A stretch of DNA of 64,000 bases. Source: Ensifer sp. LCM 4579 (GTDB lineage Bacteria > Pseudomonadota > Alphaproteobacteria > Rhizobiales > Rhizobiaceae). The DNA is taken from NCBI RefSeq assembly GCF_001854885.1, contig NZ_MDDV01000035.1, forward strand, positions 268,595 through 332,594. Reading direction: 5' to 3'. The notes beneath the pieces are model-generated. The model saw nothing but the letters and a program-made list of their open reading frames with translations, was not told the DNA's origin and made no database searches. A program made the translations under genes and the position numbers. Numbering within the stretch: the stretch's first letter is position 1; every line of letters begins with the position of its first letter. Below, one piece after another: positions 37,498-46,931 of this stretch.

Positions 37498-38511
37498 ATG
37501 GCCAGAATGACAATGATCGAAGCGGTGCGCAGTGCCATGGACGTGTCGATGGGACGCGACGAGGACGTCGTCGTCTTCGGCGAGGATGTCGGTTATTTCG
37601 GCGGCGTGTTTCGCTGCACTCAGGGGCTTCAGGCGAAATACGGCAAGACCCGCTGTTTCGATGCGCCGATCAGTGAATCGGGCATCGTCGGCAGTGCCAT
37701 CGGCATGGCGGCCTACGGACTGAAGCCCTGCGTCGAGATCCAGTTTGCCGACTACATGTACCCCGCCTACGATCAGTTGACCCAGGAAGCAGCCCGCATC
37801 CGCTATCGTTCGAACGGCGACTTCACCTGCCCGATCGTTGTGCGGATGCCGACCGGCGGCGGCATCTTCGGTGGTCAGACGCACAGCCAGAGCCCGGAGG
37901 CGCTCTTCACCCACGTCTGCGGCCTCAAGGTCATCGTGCCGTCAAATCCCTATGACGCCAAAGGCCTGCTGATCTCGGCCATCGAGGATCCGGATCCGAT
38001 CATCTTCCTGGAACCGAAGCGGCTCTATAACGGCCCCTTCGACGGCCATCACGAGCGCCCGGTAATCCCTTGGTCGAAGCACGAACTTGGCGAAGTGCCG
38101 GAGGGACACTATACGATCCCCATCGGCAAGGCGGAAATCCGCCGCAAGGGCTCGGCGGTAACCGTGCTCGCCTATGGCACCATGGTGCATGTGGCGCTTG
38201 CGGCAGCCGAGGAGACCGGCATCGACGCGGAGGTAATCGATCTGCGCAGCCTGTTGCCGCTCGATCTCGAGACGATCGTCGATTCCGTCACCCGGACCGG
38301 GCGCTGCGTCGTCGTGCACGAGGCGACGCTGACCTCGGGCTTCGGCGGCGAGCTGGTTGCCCTCGTCCAGGAGCATTGCTTCTACCACCTGGAAGCGCCG
38401 GTCGTACGGGTGACCGGCTGGGACACCCCTTATCCGCATGCCCAGGAATGGGATTACTTCCCCGGGCCGGCGCGCGTCGGTCGCGCGCTCGTTGAAGCGA
38501 TGGAGGCGTGA
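37498..38511 (+). CDS. bkdA2: 2-oxoisovalerate dehydrogenase E1 component, beta subunit
   Basis: 337-aa E1 beta that completes the ThDP site with BkdA1. Signature segments are VVVFGEDVGYFGGVFRCTQGL, DAPISESGIVGSAIGMAAYG, RMPTGGGIFGGQTHSQSPEA and RTGRCVVVHEATLTSGFGGELVA. Full length. It is located one base after bkdA1 and four bases before bkdB. Confidence 0.95.
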   Translation: MARMTMIEAVRSAMDVSMGRDEDVVVFGEDVGYFGGVFRCTQGLQAKYGKTRCFDAPISESGIVGSAIGMAAYGLKPCVEIQFADYMYPAYDQLTQEAARIRYRSNGDFTCPIVVRMPTGGGIFGGQTHSQSPEALFTHVCGLKVIVPSNPYDAKGLLISAIEDPDPIIFLEPKRLYNGPFDGHHERPVIPWSKHELGEVPEGHYTIPIGKAEIRRKGSAVTVLAYGTMVHVALAAAEETGIDAEVIDLRSLLPLDLETIVDSVTRTGRCVVVHEATLTSGFGGELVALVQEHCFYHLEAPVVRVTGWDTPYPHAQEWDYFPGPARVGRALVEAMEA

Positions 38512-38515
38512 GGCC

Positions 38516-39799
38516 ATGGGAGAATTCGTTCTGAAAATGCCGGACGTCGGTGAAGGCGTCGCGGAGGCGGAACTTGTCGAATGGCATGTGAAGCCGGGCG
38601 ATCCGGTGCGCGAAGACATGGTGCTGGCCGCCGTCATGACCGACAAGGCGACGGTCGAAATCCCCTCGCCGGTATCCGGCAAGGTAATTTGGCTCGGAGC
38701 TCATGTGGGCGACACGGTTCCGGTCAAGGCGCCGCTCGTCAGGATCGAAACGGCCGCCGAAACCGGCGAGCCCCCGCCGGACAGCATTCCCGAGGCGCTT
38801 GCCGAAGCCGTGCTGGAGGAGCCGGTAACGGCGGCCCCCACGCCTATCAAGCAGGATGCGCGCCCGAAACCGGTCAGAAGCGAGCCCGGGGAAGCGCCAA
38901 GGCCGCGCCATGCGCCGGATGGTTCAGCCAAACCGCTTGCCTCCCCGGCCGTGCGCCTGCGCGCGAAGGAAAGCGGTGTCGATCTCAGGCAGGTCGCCGG
39001 CACTGGACCTGCCGGCCGGATCACCCATGAGGATCTCGATCTGTTCATCGGCCGCGGGCCCGGCCCGCTGCCAGCGCAGGTCGGGCTCGTTCGGAAGACG
39101 GCGGTCGAGGAGGTCAAGATCGCCGGTCTGCGGCGGCGGATTGCCGAGAAGATGTCGCTCTCCGCCTCACGGATCCCCCACATCACCTATGTGGAAGAGG
39201 TGGACATGACGGCACTGGAGGATTTGCGGTCGACGATGAACCGCGACCGCAAGCCCGACCAGCCGAAGCTGACGATCCTGCCCTTTCTGATGCGTGCGCT
39301 GGTCAAGGCTATTTCGGAGCAGCCCGGCATCAACGCCACTTTCGATGACCATGCCGGCGTCATCCATCGCCACGCGGCCGTCCATATCGGCATCGCCACG
39401 CAGACCCCCGCCGGCCTGACGGTACCGGTCGTGCGCCACTCGGAGGCGCGCGGCATCTGGGACTGCGCGGCGGAACTCAATCGGCTGGCGGATGCCGCCC
39501 GCAGCGGTACCGCAACGCGCGACGAACTGACCGGCTCGACGATCACGATTACCTCGCTCGGCGCGCTTGGCGGCATTGTCTCGACGCCGGTGATCAATCA
39601 TCCGGAGGTGGCGATCGTCGGCGTCAACAAGATGGCGATCCGCCCGGTATGGGACGGGACGCAATTCGTGCCGCGCAAAATGATGAATCTCTCGTCGAGC
39701 TTCGACCACCGCGTCATTGATGGCTGGGACGCCGCCACCTTCGTCCAGCGACTGAAGACGCTGCTCGAAACACCGGCGCTGATTTTCGTGGAAGGATGA
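38516..39799 (+). CDS. bkdB: Branched-chain 2-oxo acid dehydrogenase E2 (dihydrolipoyl acyltransferase)
   Basis: 427-aa E2 core. One lipoyl domain (residues 1-78, lipoylated Lys in MTDKATVEIPSP), an Ala/Pro-rich linker, a peripheral subunit-binding domain (ASPAVRLRAKESGVDLRQVAGTGPAGRI) and the acyltransferase domain ending in the catalytic SFDHRVIDGWDAATF. Start ATG at 38516 (MGEFVLKMPDVGEG); the frame is open further upstream inside bkdA2 but not homologous there. Confidence 0.95.
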   Translation: MGEFVLKMPDVGEGVAEAELVEWHVKPGDPVREDMVLAAVMTDKATVEIPSPVSGKVIWLGAHVGDTVPVKAPLVRIETAAETGEPPPDSIPEALAEAVLEEPVTAAPTPIKQDARPKPVRSEPGEAPRPRHAPDGSAKPLASPAVRLRAKESGVDLRQVAGTGPAGRITHEDLDLFIGRGPGPLPAQVGLVRKTAVEEVKIAGLRRRIAEKMSLSASRIPHITYVEEVDMTALEDLRSTMNRDRKPDQPKLTILPFLMRALVKAISEQPGINATFDDHAGVIHRHAAVHIGIATQTPAGLTVPVVRHSEARGIWDCAAELNRLADAARSGTATRDELTGSTITITSLGALGGIVSTPVINHPEVAIVGVNKMAIRPVWDGTQFVPRKMMNLSSSFDHRVIDGWDAATFVQRLKTLLETPALIFVEG

Positions 39800-39806
39800 T
39801 CTCGCA

Positions 39807-41201
39807 ATGAAGGAAATCTCCTGCAAGCTCCTGGTGCTCGGCGCCGGTCCCGGCGGCTATGTCTGCGCCATCCGCGCCGGCCAGCTCGGCGTCGACACGG
39901 TGATTGTCGAAAGGGCGAAGGCGGGCGGCACTTGTCTCAATGTCGGGTGCATTCCTTCGAAGGCGCTGATCCACGCCGCCGATGAGTACCACAAGCTCCA
40001 TGCCGCCGCCTCCGGCAAAAGCCCGCTTGGGCTTTCGCTGAGTTCTCCAGTCATTGACCTCGAGCGGACCGTCGCCTGGAAGGATGGCATCGTCGGGCGC
40101 CTGAACAGCGGCGTGACCGGGCTTCTGAAGAAGGCGGGCGTGAAGGCTGTATTTGGAGAAGCACGCTTTGTCGACGGCAAGACGGTCGATGTCGAGACGG
40201 AAACGGGCCAGCAGCGCATCCGCGCCGAAACGGTTGTCATCGCCACCGGCTCGGCGCCGGTGGAGCTTCCGGACCTGCCCTTCGGCGGCAGCGTCATCTC
40301 TTCCACCGAGGCTTTGGCCCTGACAGAGTTGCCCGAGACTCTTGCGGTCATTGGAGGCGGCTATATCGGCCTCGAACTCGGCACCGCTTTCGCCAAGCTC
40401 GGCTCGAAAGTGACCGTGCTCGAAGCGATGGACCGCATCCTGCCGCAATACGACGCCGAACTGTCAAGGCCGGTTATGAAGCGGCTCGGCGAGCTCGGCA
40501 TAGAGGTTTTCACCCGCACCACGGCGAAGCGCCTTTCGGCCGACAAGCGCGGTCTTCTGGCCGAGGAAAACGGACGGCCCTTCGAAGTTCCGGCAAAAAA
40601 GGTACTGGTCACCGTCGGTCGCGGGCCGGTGACGGAGGGCTGGGGCATCCAGGAGATCGATCTCGACCGCTCCGGCCGTTTCATCCGCACCGACGACCAG
40701 TGCCGCACGTCCATGCGCGGCATCTACGCGATCGGCGACGTGACCGGCGAGCCGATGCTCGCGCACCGTGCCATGGCGCAGGGGGAAATGGTCGCCGAAA
40801 TCGTCGCCGGGCAGAAGCGAAGCTGGGACAAGCGGTGCATCCCCGCCGTCTGCTTCACCGACCCGGAAATCGTCAGCGCCGGTTTCTCGCCGGAGGAGGC
40901 ACGCGCGGCCGGCATCGAGGTCAGGATCGGCCAGTTCCCCTTCCAGGCGAACGGCCGTGCCATGACGACGGTCGCCGAAGATGGCTTCGTGCGCGTCGTC
41001 GCCCGCGCCGACAACCACCTCGTCCTTGGCATCCACGCAGTCGGCCATGCCGTCTCGGAACTCTCCGCCGCCTTCGCGCTGGCGATCGAGATGGGCGCGC
41101 GATTGGAAGACGTCGCCGGCACCATCCATGCCCACCCGACTCAATCGGAGGCCTTCCAGGAGGCGGCTTTCAAAGCCTTGGGGCACGCACTGCATATTTG
41201 A
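39807..41201 (+). CDS. lpdV: Dihydrolipoyl dehydrogenase (E3) of the bkd complex
   Basis: 464-aa flavoprotein that reoxidises lipoamide. FAD motif [18 protein letters not shown], redox-active disulfide [17 protein letters not shown] motif [23 protein letters not shown]-binding [21 protein letters not shown], and the catalytic His-Glu pair in [13 protein letters not shown]. Seven bp after bkdB; last gene of the operon. Rhizobia have other lpd genes for PDH and OGDH; this one is dedicated to Bkd by position. Confidence 0.95.
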   Translation: MKEISCKLLVLGAGPGGYVCAIRAGQLGVDTVIVERAKAGGTCLNVGCIPSKALIHAADEYHKLHAAASGKSPLGLSLSSPVIDLERTVAWKDGIVGRLNSGVTGLLKKAGVKAVFGEARFVDGKTVDVETETGQQRIRAETVVIATGSAPVELPDLPFGGSVISSTEALALTELPETLAVIGGGYIGLELGTAFAKLGSKVTVLEAMDRILPQYDAELSRPVMKRLGELGIEVFTRTTAKRLSADKRGLLAEENGRPFEVPAKKVLVTVGRGPVTEGWGIQEIDLDRSGRFIRTDDQCRTSMRGIYAIGDVTGEPMLAHRAMAQGEMVAEIVAGQKRSWDKRCIPAVCFTDPEIVSAGFSPEEARAAGIEVRIGQFPFQANGRAMTTVAEDGFVRVVARADNHLVLGIHAVGHAVSELSAAFALAIEMGARLEDVAGTIHAHPTQSEAFQEAAFKALGHALHI

Positions 41202-41213
41202 GGTGCGGTGCAG

Positions 41214-41401
41214 TTTGCCCCTCATCCCGCTGCCGCGACCTTCTCCCCGCATGCAGGGAGAGGGGCGACGCCGCGCCCGTTCATTTCCCATCACCGCTTT
41301 TTTCAAGGCCCCGGCTGCAGGTCAGAATTACGTGGCAGCGGGTCGAGGCACGACCTCGTCCCCTCTCCCCGCGTGCGGGGAGAGGGTTAGGGTGAGGGGC
41401 A
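41214..41401. repeat. Pair of inverted REP-like palindromes between lpdV and the thiolase gene
   Basis: CCCCTCATCCCGCTGCCGCG-type sequence (41214-41268) and its inverted relative (about 41335-41401) share TTCTCCCCGC-GCGGGGAGA-type cores; inside each is a short hairpin (CTCTCCCCGCGTGCGGGGAGAG in the second). About 70 bp of unique sequence lies between. It sits between two convergent genes, where it may serve as a bidirectional transcript end. Dispersed repeats of this kind are common in Rhizobiales. Confidence 0.65.
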
Positions 41402-41423
41402 ATTTTGTAAAATGTGACGACCG

Positions 41424-42605
41424 CTACTGCAACAACTCCAGCCCGACCGCCGTCGCTTCGCCGCCGCCGATGCAGAGGGAGGCGATGCCGCGCTTCACGC
41501 CGTTTTTTCGCATTGCATGGAGAAGCGTCACGACGATGCGCGCGCCGGAGGCGCCGATCGGGTGGCCGAGCGCGCAGGCGCCGCCATGGATGTTGACGAT
41601 ATCGTCGGAGAGGCCGAGGTCGCGGATCGCCGCCATGGCCACGACGGCAAAGGCTTCATTGATTTCGTAAAGGCCGACGCTCCCCTTCTCCCATCCGAGC
41701 TTGTCGAAGAGCTTGTCGATGGCGCCGATCGGCGCCGTGGTGAACCAGGCCGGCTCCTGTGCGTGACCCGCATGGCCGGCGACGACGCCAAGCGGCGTCA
41801 GCCCGCGCCTCTCTGCCTCGCTCGCCCGCATCAGGATCAGCGCTGCCGCGCCATCGGAGATCGAGGAGGAATTGGCCGCCGTGACGCTGCCGCCGTCGCG
41901 GAAGGCTGCCTTGAGCTTCGGTATCTTCGCCGGATCGGCCTTCGCCGGCTGCTCGTCGCGATCGAGGTTGGCGCTCCTGCGTTTACCGGCATCGACGATC
42001 GCCACCATTTCGTCGGCAAAGGACCCGTCTTCAGTCGCCTTTACAGCCCGATCGAGCGAGCGGAGCGCGAAAGCGTCCTGATCCGCTCGCGAAAATTGGT
42101 AATGCTGAGCCGTATCCTCGGCATAGGTGCCCATCAGCCGCCCGGAATAGGCGTCCTCCAGCCCGTCCAAAAACATGTGGTCCTTGATCTCGCCATGGCC
42201 GAGCCGGAAGCCGCCGCGGGCCTTCGGCAGCAGGTAGGGCGCGTTCGTCATGGACTCCATGCCGCCGACCGCCAGGACCGAGGCGCTGCCGGAGACAAGC
42301 GCGTCGTGGCCGAGCATCAGCGCCTTCATGCCCGAACCGCAGACCTTGGAAACGGTCGTCGAGGGCGTTTCCTGACCGAGCCCGGCGCCGAGTGCCGCCT
42401 GCCGGGCCGGATTCTGCCCGACACCCGCGGGCAGGACATTGCCCATCAGCACTTCGTCGACCTTGTCGAGGCTGGCGCCATCCAGCGCCGCCTTCAGTGC
42501 AGCCGACCCGAGCTCCGGTGCCGTCATATCCTTGAGCCCGCCCTGGAACGTGCCCATCGGCGTGCGCGCCGCCGACACGATGACCACCGGATCGCGATTG
42601 CTCAT
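41424..42605 (-). CDS. Acetyl-CoA acetyltransferase (thiolase)
   Basis: 393-aa thiolase II. The acyl-accepting Cys is in [14 protein letters not shown] (about residue 90). The second active-site stretch is [20 protein letters not shown], and the C-terminal Cys lies in [16 protein letters not shown]. Length fits biosynthetic or degradative acetoacetyl-CoA thiolases. Next to the bkd operon it could complete Leu/Ile degradation, releasing acetyl-CoA; it could equally be a PhbA-type enzyme. No PHB genes are nearby. Confidence 0.88.
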   Translation of the reverse strand: MSNRDPVVIVSAARTPMGTFQGGLKDMTAPELGSAALKAALDGASLDKVDEVLMGNVLPAGVGQNPARQAALGAGLGQETPSTTVSKVCGSGMKALMLGHDALVSGSASVLAVGGMESMTNAPYLLPKARGGFRLGHGEIKDHMFLDGLEDAYSGRLMGTYAEDTAQHYQFSRADQDAFALRSLDRAVKATEDGSFADEMVAIVDAGKRRSANLDRDEQPAKADPAKIPKLKAAFRDGGSVTAANSSSISDGAAALILMRASEAERRGLTPLGVVAGHAGHAQEPAWFTTAPIGAIDKLFDKLGWEKGSVGLYEINEAFAVVAMAAIRDLGLSDDIVNIHGGACALGHPIGASGARIVVTLLHAMRKNGVKRGIASLCIGGGEATAVGLELLQ

Positions 42606-42673
42606 TGTATTCCTCCTACAGGGCCGATGATCGGTCGGCCTTTACGTGTTCGCGATCATGGCCCAGGCGGAGT

Positions 42674-42835
42674 TCGCTCATCCCGCTGCCGCGACCTTCT
42701 CCCCGTAGGTCGGGGAAAAGGGACACGTGGCACCGGCTCGCTCCCCCAAGCGGATGATAGGGGAAACGGGAACGCCTCCCCCTCTTCCCGCAAGCGGAGA
42801 AGGGCTAGTCCTCGGGTTAAAACCCGTTCATGGCG
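42674..42835. repeat. REP-like palindromic repeat cluster upstream of the thiolase gene
   Basis: CTCATCCCGCTGCCGCGACC matches the element at 41221. It is followed by CCCCGTAGGTCGGGG and CTTCCCGCAAGCGGAGAAG hairpins and by CCTCGGGTTAAAACCCG, which resembles the hairpin at 63801. It is a mosaic of partial repeats directly behind the purU remnant. Confidence 0.55.
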
Positions 42836-42885
42836 ACTATAACCGCCGAATACGGCAAGGCAACGTCGGCGCGTCGGGAACTTCG

Positions 42886-43047
42886 CCCCATCCGCTCCGA
42901 CGCGTAGGAGCCCGGGCTCGGTGGGAAGACGACGACGCGGTTGCCGTTGATGAAGGTGCGGTGGTGGATATGGGCGTGAACGGCGCGGGCCAGCACTTGG
43001 CTCTCGATGTCGCGGCCGATCGAGACATAGTCCTCGGCCGTCTTGAT
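42886..43047 (-). pseudogene. purU: 3' remnant of formyltetrahydrofolate deformylase
   Basis: About 54 codons reading AEDYVSIGRDIESQVLARAV, HAHIHHRTFINGNRVVVF and PPSPGSYASERMG on the minus strand match the C-terminal end of rhizobial PurU. The N-terminal ACT domain and the rest of the formyl-hydrolase domain are missing, and there is no start. The expected stop after ERMG has become a sense codon (CGA), so the frame runs on into repeats. It begins immediately downstream of the FAH-family gene. No activity can be expected. Confidence 0.8.
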
Positions 43048-43069
43048 CCCGGCCGCCTCTCGTCCCTTG

Positions 43070-44083
43070 TCAGCGCTCGTACTTCTCCACCTTCTGCTCG
43101 ATGGCACCGAAGATCGAATGGCCGCTCGCGTCTTTCATCTCGATCCTGACGATGTCGCCGAACTTCAGGAAATGCGTCTTCGGCGCACCGCTCTCGATCG
43201 TTTCGATCATGCGCAGCTCCGCCAGGCAAGAATAGCCGACGCCCCCCTCCGACACCGGTCTGCCCGGGCCGCCATCGAGCTTGTTCGACACGGTGCCCGA
43301 GCCGATGATCGTGCCGGACGTGAGCGGGCGGGTACGGGCCGCATGGGCGATCAGCTGCGGGAAATCGAAGGTCATGTCGATGCCGGCATTGGCTCGACCA
43401 AAGGGCCTGCCATTGAGATCGACGCGAAGCGGCAAATGCAGCTTGCCGCCGTCCCACGCCTCGCCCAGTTCGTCCGGCGTCACGGCGACCGGCGAGAAGG
43501 CGGAAGACGGCTTCGACTGGTAAAAGCCGAATCCCTTGGCGAGTTCGGCTGGAATGAGCCCGCGCAGCGAAACATCGTTGACGAGCATGATGAGGCGGAT
43601 CGCCTCGCGCGCCTCCTCGACCGTCGCGCCCATCGGCACATCGTCGACGATCACCGCGACCTCGCCCTCCATGTCGATGCCCCAGGCCTCGTGCGCCATG
43701 AGGATCGGGTCGCGCGGCCCGAGGAAACTGTCGGATCCGCCCTGGTAGATCAGCGGATCGTTCCAGAAGCTTGCGGGCATCTCCGCGTTGCGCGCCTTCC
43801 TGACCAGTTCGACGTGGTTGACATAGGCGGAGCCGTCAGCCCAGTGGAACGCCCGCGGCAAGGGCGAGGCGGCATCGTGCTCGTGGAAACGCATGGCCGG
43901 CTGGGAGCCGGTTTCGATGCCGTCGGCGACGCGCGCCAGCCGGGGTCCGGCATGCGCCCAGTCGTCGAGGGCCGCCTGCAGGGTGCGGGCGATATGCCCG
44001 ACTTCCGAGCAACGGGTGAGGTCTTTCGAGACTACGACGAGCCTGCCGTCGCGGGTGGAATCTTTCAGCGTCGCGAGTTTCAT
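43070..44083 (-). CDS. Fumarylacetoacetate hydrolase family protein
   Basis: 337 aa from the ATG at 44083 (MKLATLKDSTRDGRLVVVS). The C-terminal catalytic fold carries metal ligands in MEGEVAVIVDD and LMLVNDVSLRG-like segments, then QSKPSSAFSPVAVTPDELG and LTSGTIIGSGTVSN. It is probably fumarylacetoacetase or a close 2-keto-4-pentenoate-type hydrolase acting at the last step of tyrosine degradation, given hpd nearby. hmgA (homogentisate dioxygenase), expected between, is not in this window. A longer frame to 44143 adds non-homologous residues. Confidence 0.82.
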   Translation of the reverse strand: MKLATLKDSTRDGRLVVVSKDLTRCSEVGHIARTLQAALDDWAHAGPRLARVADGIETGSQPAMRFHEHDAASPLPRAFHWADGSAYVNHVELVRKARNAEMPASFWNDPLIYQGGSDSFLGPRDPILMAHEAWGIDMEGEVAVIVDDVPMGATVEEAREAIRLIMLVNDVSLRGLIPAELAKGFGFYQSKPSSAFSPVAVTPDELGEAWDGGKLHLPLRVDLNGRPFGRANAGIDMTFDFPQLIAHAARTRPLTSGTIIGSGTVSNKLDGGPGRPVSEGGVGYSCLAELRMIETIESGAPKTHFLKFGDIVRIEMKDASGHSIFGAIEQKVEKYER

Positions 44084-44324
44084 GGTGTTTCCCGAAATGT
44101 TCTGTTGTGATCCGCGCCGACCGGCGCGAACCCGTTGCAGCATGTCACGGTTTGTTGCGGAAAGTCACTTGTTTCCGGGCGTGCCGTCGAATTTCCGCTC
44201 GCGTCCGGACCAGCAATTCCTATAGCCGAGCCTGACTGATCTCAATTCGCCGTTCGCCCCCTTCTCGAAGCCGCCGCCGCATCGATTGAACGGGCCATGG
44301 GAAAGTCGCGCGCGGCGGATGAAC

Positions 44325-44816
44325 CTATGCCCGCACGCGCTCCGGGATCGGCAGGCCCTCGAAGCTTTTCAAAGTCTCGAGCACGATCGAGGTCTTGACG
44401 TGCTGGACGCTGTCATGCGGCAAGAGCACATCGTTGACGAAGCGCGATAGTCCGGCAAGGTCGGGTGTTACGACGCGCAGGTGATAATCCATCTCGCCGG
44501 TCAGCGCATAGGCCTCCAGCACCTCCGGCAGCCCGGAAATCAGCTTGGCGAACCGCTTCGCATTGTCGCGATTGTGGGTGGCGAGCGTCACCGAAATCAC
44601 CACCATCAGGTCGAGCCCGAGCTTCTGCCGGTCGATCTGCGCCTGATAACCGGTGATATAGCCTTCCGCCTCCAGTCGCGAGCGCCGCCGCGAACATTGC
44701 GACGGCGAAAGCGCGATCCGCTCCGACAACTCGTTGTTGGTCAGATGCCCGTCGCGCTGCAACGCGCTGAGGATCTTGAGATCAAAACCGTCGAGTTGCT
44801 CCATTTCATGCATCAT
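44325..44816 (-). CDS. Lrp/AsnC-family regulator, probable regulator of hpd
   Basis: About 163 aa. N-terminal HTH (LDGFDLKILSALQRDGHLTNNELSERIALSPSQCSRRRSRLEAEGYI) and RAM domain (VLEAYALTGEMDYHLRVVTPDL). Start choices are 44816 or 44804 (MEQLDGFD). It is divergent from hpd with about 120 bp between, the usual Lrp-target geometry. Control of hpd by an aromatic amino acid is inferred. Confidence 0.87.
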   Translation of the reverse strand: MMHEMEQLDGFDLKILSALQRDGHLTNNELSERIALSPSQCSRRRSRLEAEGYITGYQAQIDRQKLGLDLMVVISVTLATHNRDNAKRFAKLISGLPEVLEAYALTGEMDYHLRVVTPDLAGLSRFVNDVLLPHDSVQHVKTSIVLETLKSFEGLPIPERVRA

Positions 44817-44937
44817 CACGCCCATATACGCACAATTCGTGCACCGCTTCGCCCAGCTTACGCAAGAATACAAGCATCATGCATCGCATCTGCGGCATAC
44901 TCCAGCAAAAGTTCTGGAGGAATGAGAGGAGACTTCG

Positions 44938-46044
44938 ATGGGTCCGTTCCCGCATGACGCCCCACCCGCAACGATCTCGGCGGACAACCCCGCTGGAACG
45001 GACGGCTTCGAGTTCGTGGAATTCGCCCATCCGGAGCCGGAAAAGCTCGAGGCGCTTTTCGCGCGCATGGGCTACACCCCCGTTGCACGGCACAGGGAAA
45101 AGAACATCACCGTGTGGCGGCAGGGCGACATCAATTACATCCTGAATGCCGAGCCCGGTTCGCATGCGATGCGCTTCGTCGACAAGCATGGCCCCTGTGC
45201 ACCGTCCATGGCGTGGCGCGTCGTCGACGCCAAACAGGCCTTCGAACATGCCGTGTCGAAGGGCGCCGAAGCCTATGCGGGCAGCGACAAGACCCTCGAT
45301 GTCCCGGCGATCGTCGGCATTGGCGGCTCGCTTCTCTATTTCATCGACAGCTATGGCGAGAAAGGCTCGGCCTATGAGGCCGAGTTCGAATGGCTCGGCG
45401 CCCGCGATCCGAAGCCGGAGGGCGTCGGCTTCTATTATCTCGACCACCTGACTCACAATGTCTATCGCGGCAACATGGACAAATGGTGGGCCTTCTACCG
45501 CGAGCTCTTCAACTTCAAGCAGATCCACTTCTTCGACATCGACGGTCGCATCACCGGCCTGCTCAGCCGGGCGATCACTTCACCCTGTGGCAAGATCCGC
45601 ATTCCGCTGAACGAGTCGAAGGACGAAACCAGCCAGATCGAGGAATATCTGAAGAAATACAAGGGCGAAGGCATCCAGCACATCGCCGTCGGCACCGAGG
45701 CGATCTACGACGCGACGGACAAGCTCGCGGCAAACGGCCTCAAATTCATGCCCGGGCCGCCGGACACCTACTATGAGATGTCGCACGAGCGCGTGCACGG
45801 CCATGAGGAACCGATCGAGCGGATGAAGAAGCACGGCATCCTGATCGACGGCGAGGGCGTGGTCGACGGCGGCATGACGAAGATCCTGCTGCAGATCTTC
45901 TCGCGCACCGTAATCGGCCCGATCTTCTTCGAATTTATTCAGCGTAAAGGCGACGAGGGTTTTGGCGAGGGAAACTTCCGGGCGTTGTTCGAATCGATCG
46001 AAGCCGATCAGATCCGCCGCGGCGCCCTGCAGCGGCGTGCGTAG
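44938..46044 (+). CDS. hpd: 4-hydroxyphenylpyruvate dioxygenase
   Basis: 368-aa Fe(II) dioxygenase that converts 4-hydroxyphenylpyruvate to homogentisate in tyrosine breakdown. It has two vicinal-oxygen-chelate halves. The first iron ligand is in YYLDHLTHNVYRGNMDKW, the second in GEGIQHIAVGTEAIYDA, and the third (Glu) in the C-terminal FFEFIQRKGDEGFGEGNF. Full length, start at 44938 after GGAGGAATGAGAGGAG. The downstream homogentisate dioxygenase is not adjacent. Confidence 0.95.
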   Translation: MGPFPHDAPPATISADNPAGTDGFEFVEFAHPEPEKLEALFARMGYTPVARHREKNITVWRQGDINYILNAEPGSHAMRFVDKHGPCAPSMAWRVVDAKQAFEHAVSKGAEAYAGSDKTLDVPAIVGIGGSLLYFIDSYGEKGSAYEAEFEWLGARDPKPEGVGFYYLDHLTHNVYRGNMDKWWAFYRELFNFKQIHFFDIDGRITGLLSRAITSPCGKIRIPLNESKDETSQIEEYLKKYKGEGIQHIAVGTEAIYDATDKLAANGLKFMPGPPDTYYEMSHERVHGHEEPIERMKKHGILIDGEGVVDGGMTKILLQIFSRTVIGPIFFEFIQRKGDEGFGEGNFRALFESIEADQIRRGALQRRA

Positions 46045-46091
46045 ACGCGCTCGTGCGCCCTTCCAAGCGCGCAAGGATGCTGAAACTCTTT

Positions 46092-46123
46092 GACGCCGCG
46101 TGTCCGACCAGATGCGCGGCGTC
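46092..46123. terminator. Bidirectional hairpin between hpd and the LuxR-type gene
   Basis: GACGCCGCG and CGCGGCGTC form a perfect 9-bp stem with a 14-base loop, placed between two convergent stop codons. CTCTTT precedes it (an A-rich tract for the minus-strand transcript); a T-run on the plus side is short. Shared terminator by position. Confidence 0.5.
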
Positions 46124-46142
46124 ATTGCAGCCATCGAGGCCG

Positions 46143-46931
46143 TCAGTTGCGCCAGCGGGGCGGGCTCGCGTCGCCGTCATGCCTGAAGTAGCGGGACGCC
46201 GCTTCGGTCCGGTTTCGCACGTTCATCTTCTTGTAGATGTTGCGGACGTGAACCTTGACGGTGTTCTCCGACAGGCCGAGGCGGTCGGCAATGATCTTGT
46301 TCTGCGTGCCCATGCAGATCAGATCGAGGATCTGGACCTCCCGGCTTGTCAGCAGGCCTCTGCCGATATCGCTCTTCGGTGCCGGGATCATGGTTTCGCC
46401 GCGTGTCTCGCGCTGGGCAGGCGTGGCACCGCCTGCCTCAGACCGCGGCGCCAGCCGACGCAGCAGGGCGGCCGGAAAATGCTCGCCGCCCTTCATCAGG
46501 AGATCTATGGCGGTCAGGCAGACATCGAGATGGAGGTTCAAGGGCAGGACGCCATGGATCAGCCCCTCGTCGACAAAGCCGGCGATCGATGAATCGACCT
46601 CGTCCGCATTCTCGACGACGAGCCCGATCGAGGCCCGCGGATGGAACTCGTGGATCGTCCTGATGACCGATGGAAACGTGCTCGCCGGTAGGCGGTAGAG
46701 CATGATCAGCGCCACATCGTCGAGATTGCCGTCGAGCAGGCTGTCGGCCTCCGAAAGGCTCACGACTTCATTCCCCTGGAATCGGGTGCTGATCGCCTGC
46801 GTCAGACATTCGGCGAGCAGATCCGCCCTGGCGAGCATTACGATCTTCGTTTTCTTCGCTAAAACCTTGTTGTTGTCCTCAAATTCGCTCAAACTGGAGC
46901 CGGTACGATACATTATCCCCTCCTTGGGCAT
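46143..46931 (-). CDS. LuxR/FixJ-type regulator with degenerate receiver domain
   Basis: 262 aa from 46931, or 256 from the ATG at 46913 (MYRTGSSLS). The N-terminal ~140 residues look like a receiver fold (KIVMLARADLLAECL, DVALIMLYRLPAS, RASIGLVVENAD), but the phospho-acceptor Asp position after the third strand is occupied by hydrophobic residues. Phosphorylation is therefore unlikely. The C-terminal LuxR HTH is intact (LTSREVQILDLICMGTQNKI, then IADRLGLSENTVKVHVRNIY). Such pseudo-receiver LuxR proteins often control surface polysaccharide or exported matrix. It faces the type I secretion locus across a long non-coding stretch and is my candidate for its regulator (inference). Confidence 0.85.
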   Translation of the reverse strand: MPKEGIMYRTGSSLSEFEDNNKVLAKKTKIVMLARADLLAECLTQAISTRFQGNEVVSLSEADSLLDGNLDDVALIMLYRLPASTFPSVIRTIHEFHPRASIGLVVENADEVDSSIAGFVDEGLIHGVLPLNLHLDVCLTAIDLLMKGGEHFPAALLRRLAPRSEAGGATPAQRETRGETMIPAPKSDIGRGLLTSREVQILDLICMGTQNKIIADRLGLSENTVKVHVRNIYKKMNVRNRTEAASRYFRHDGDASPPRWRN

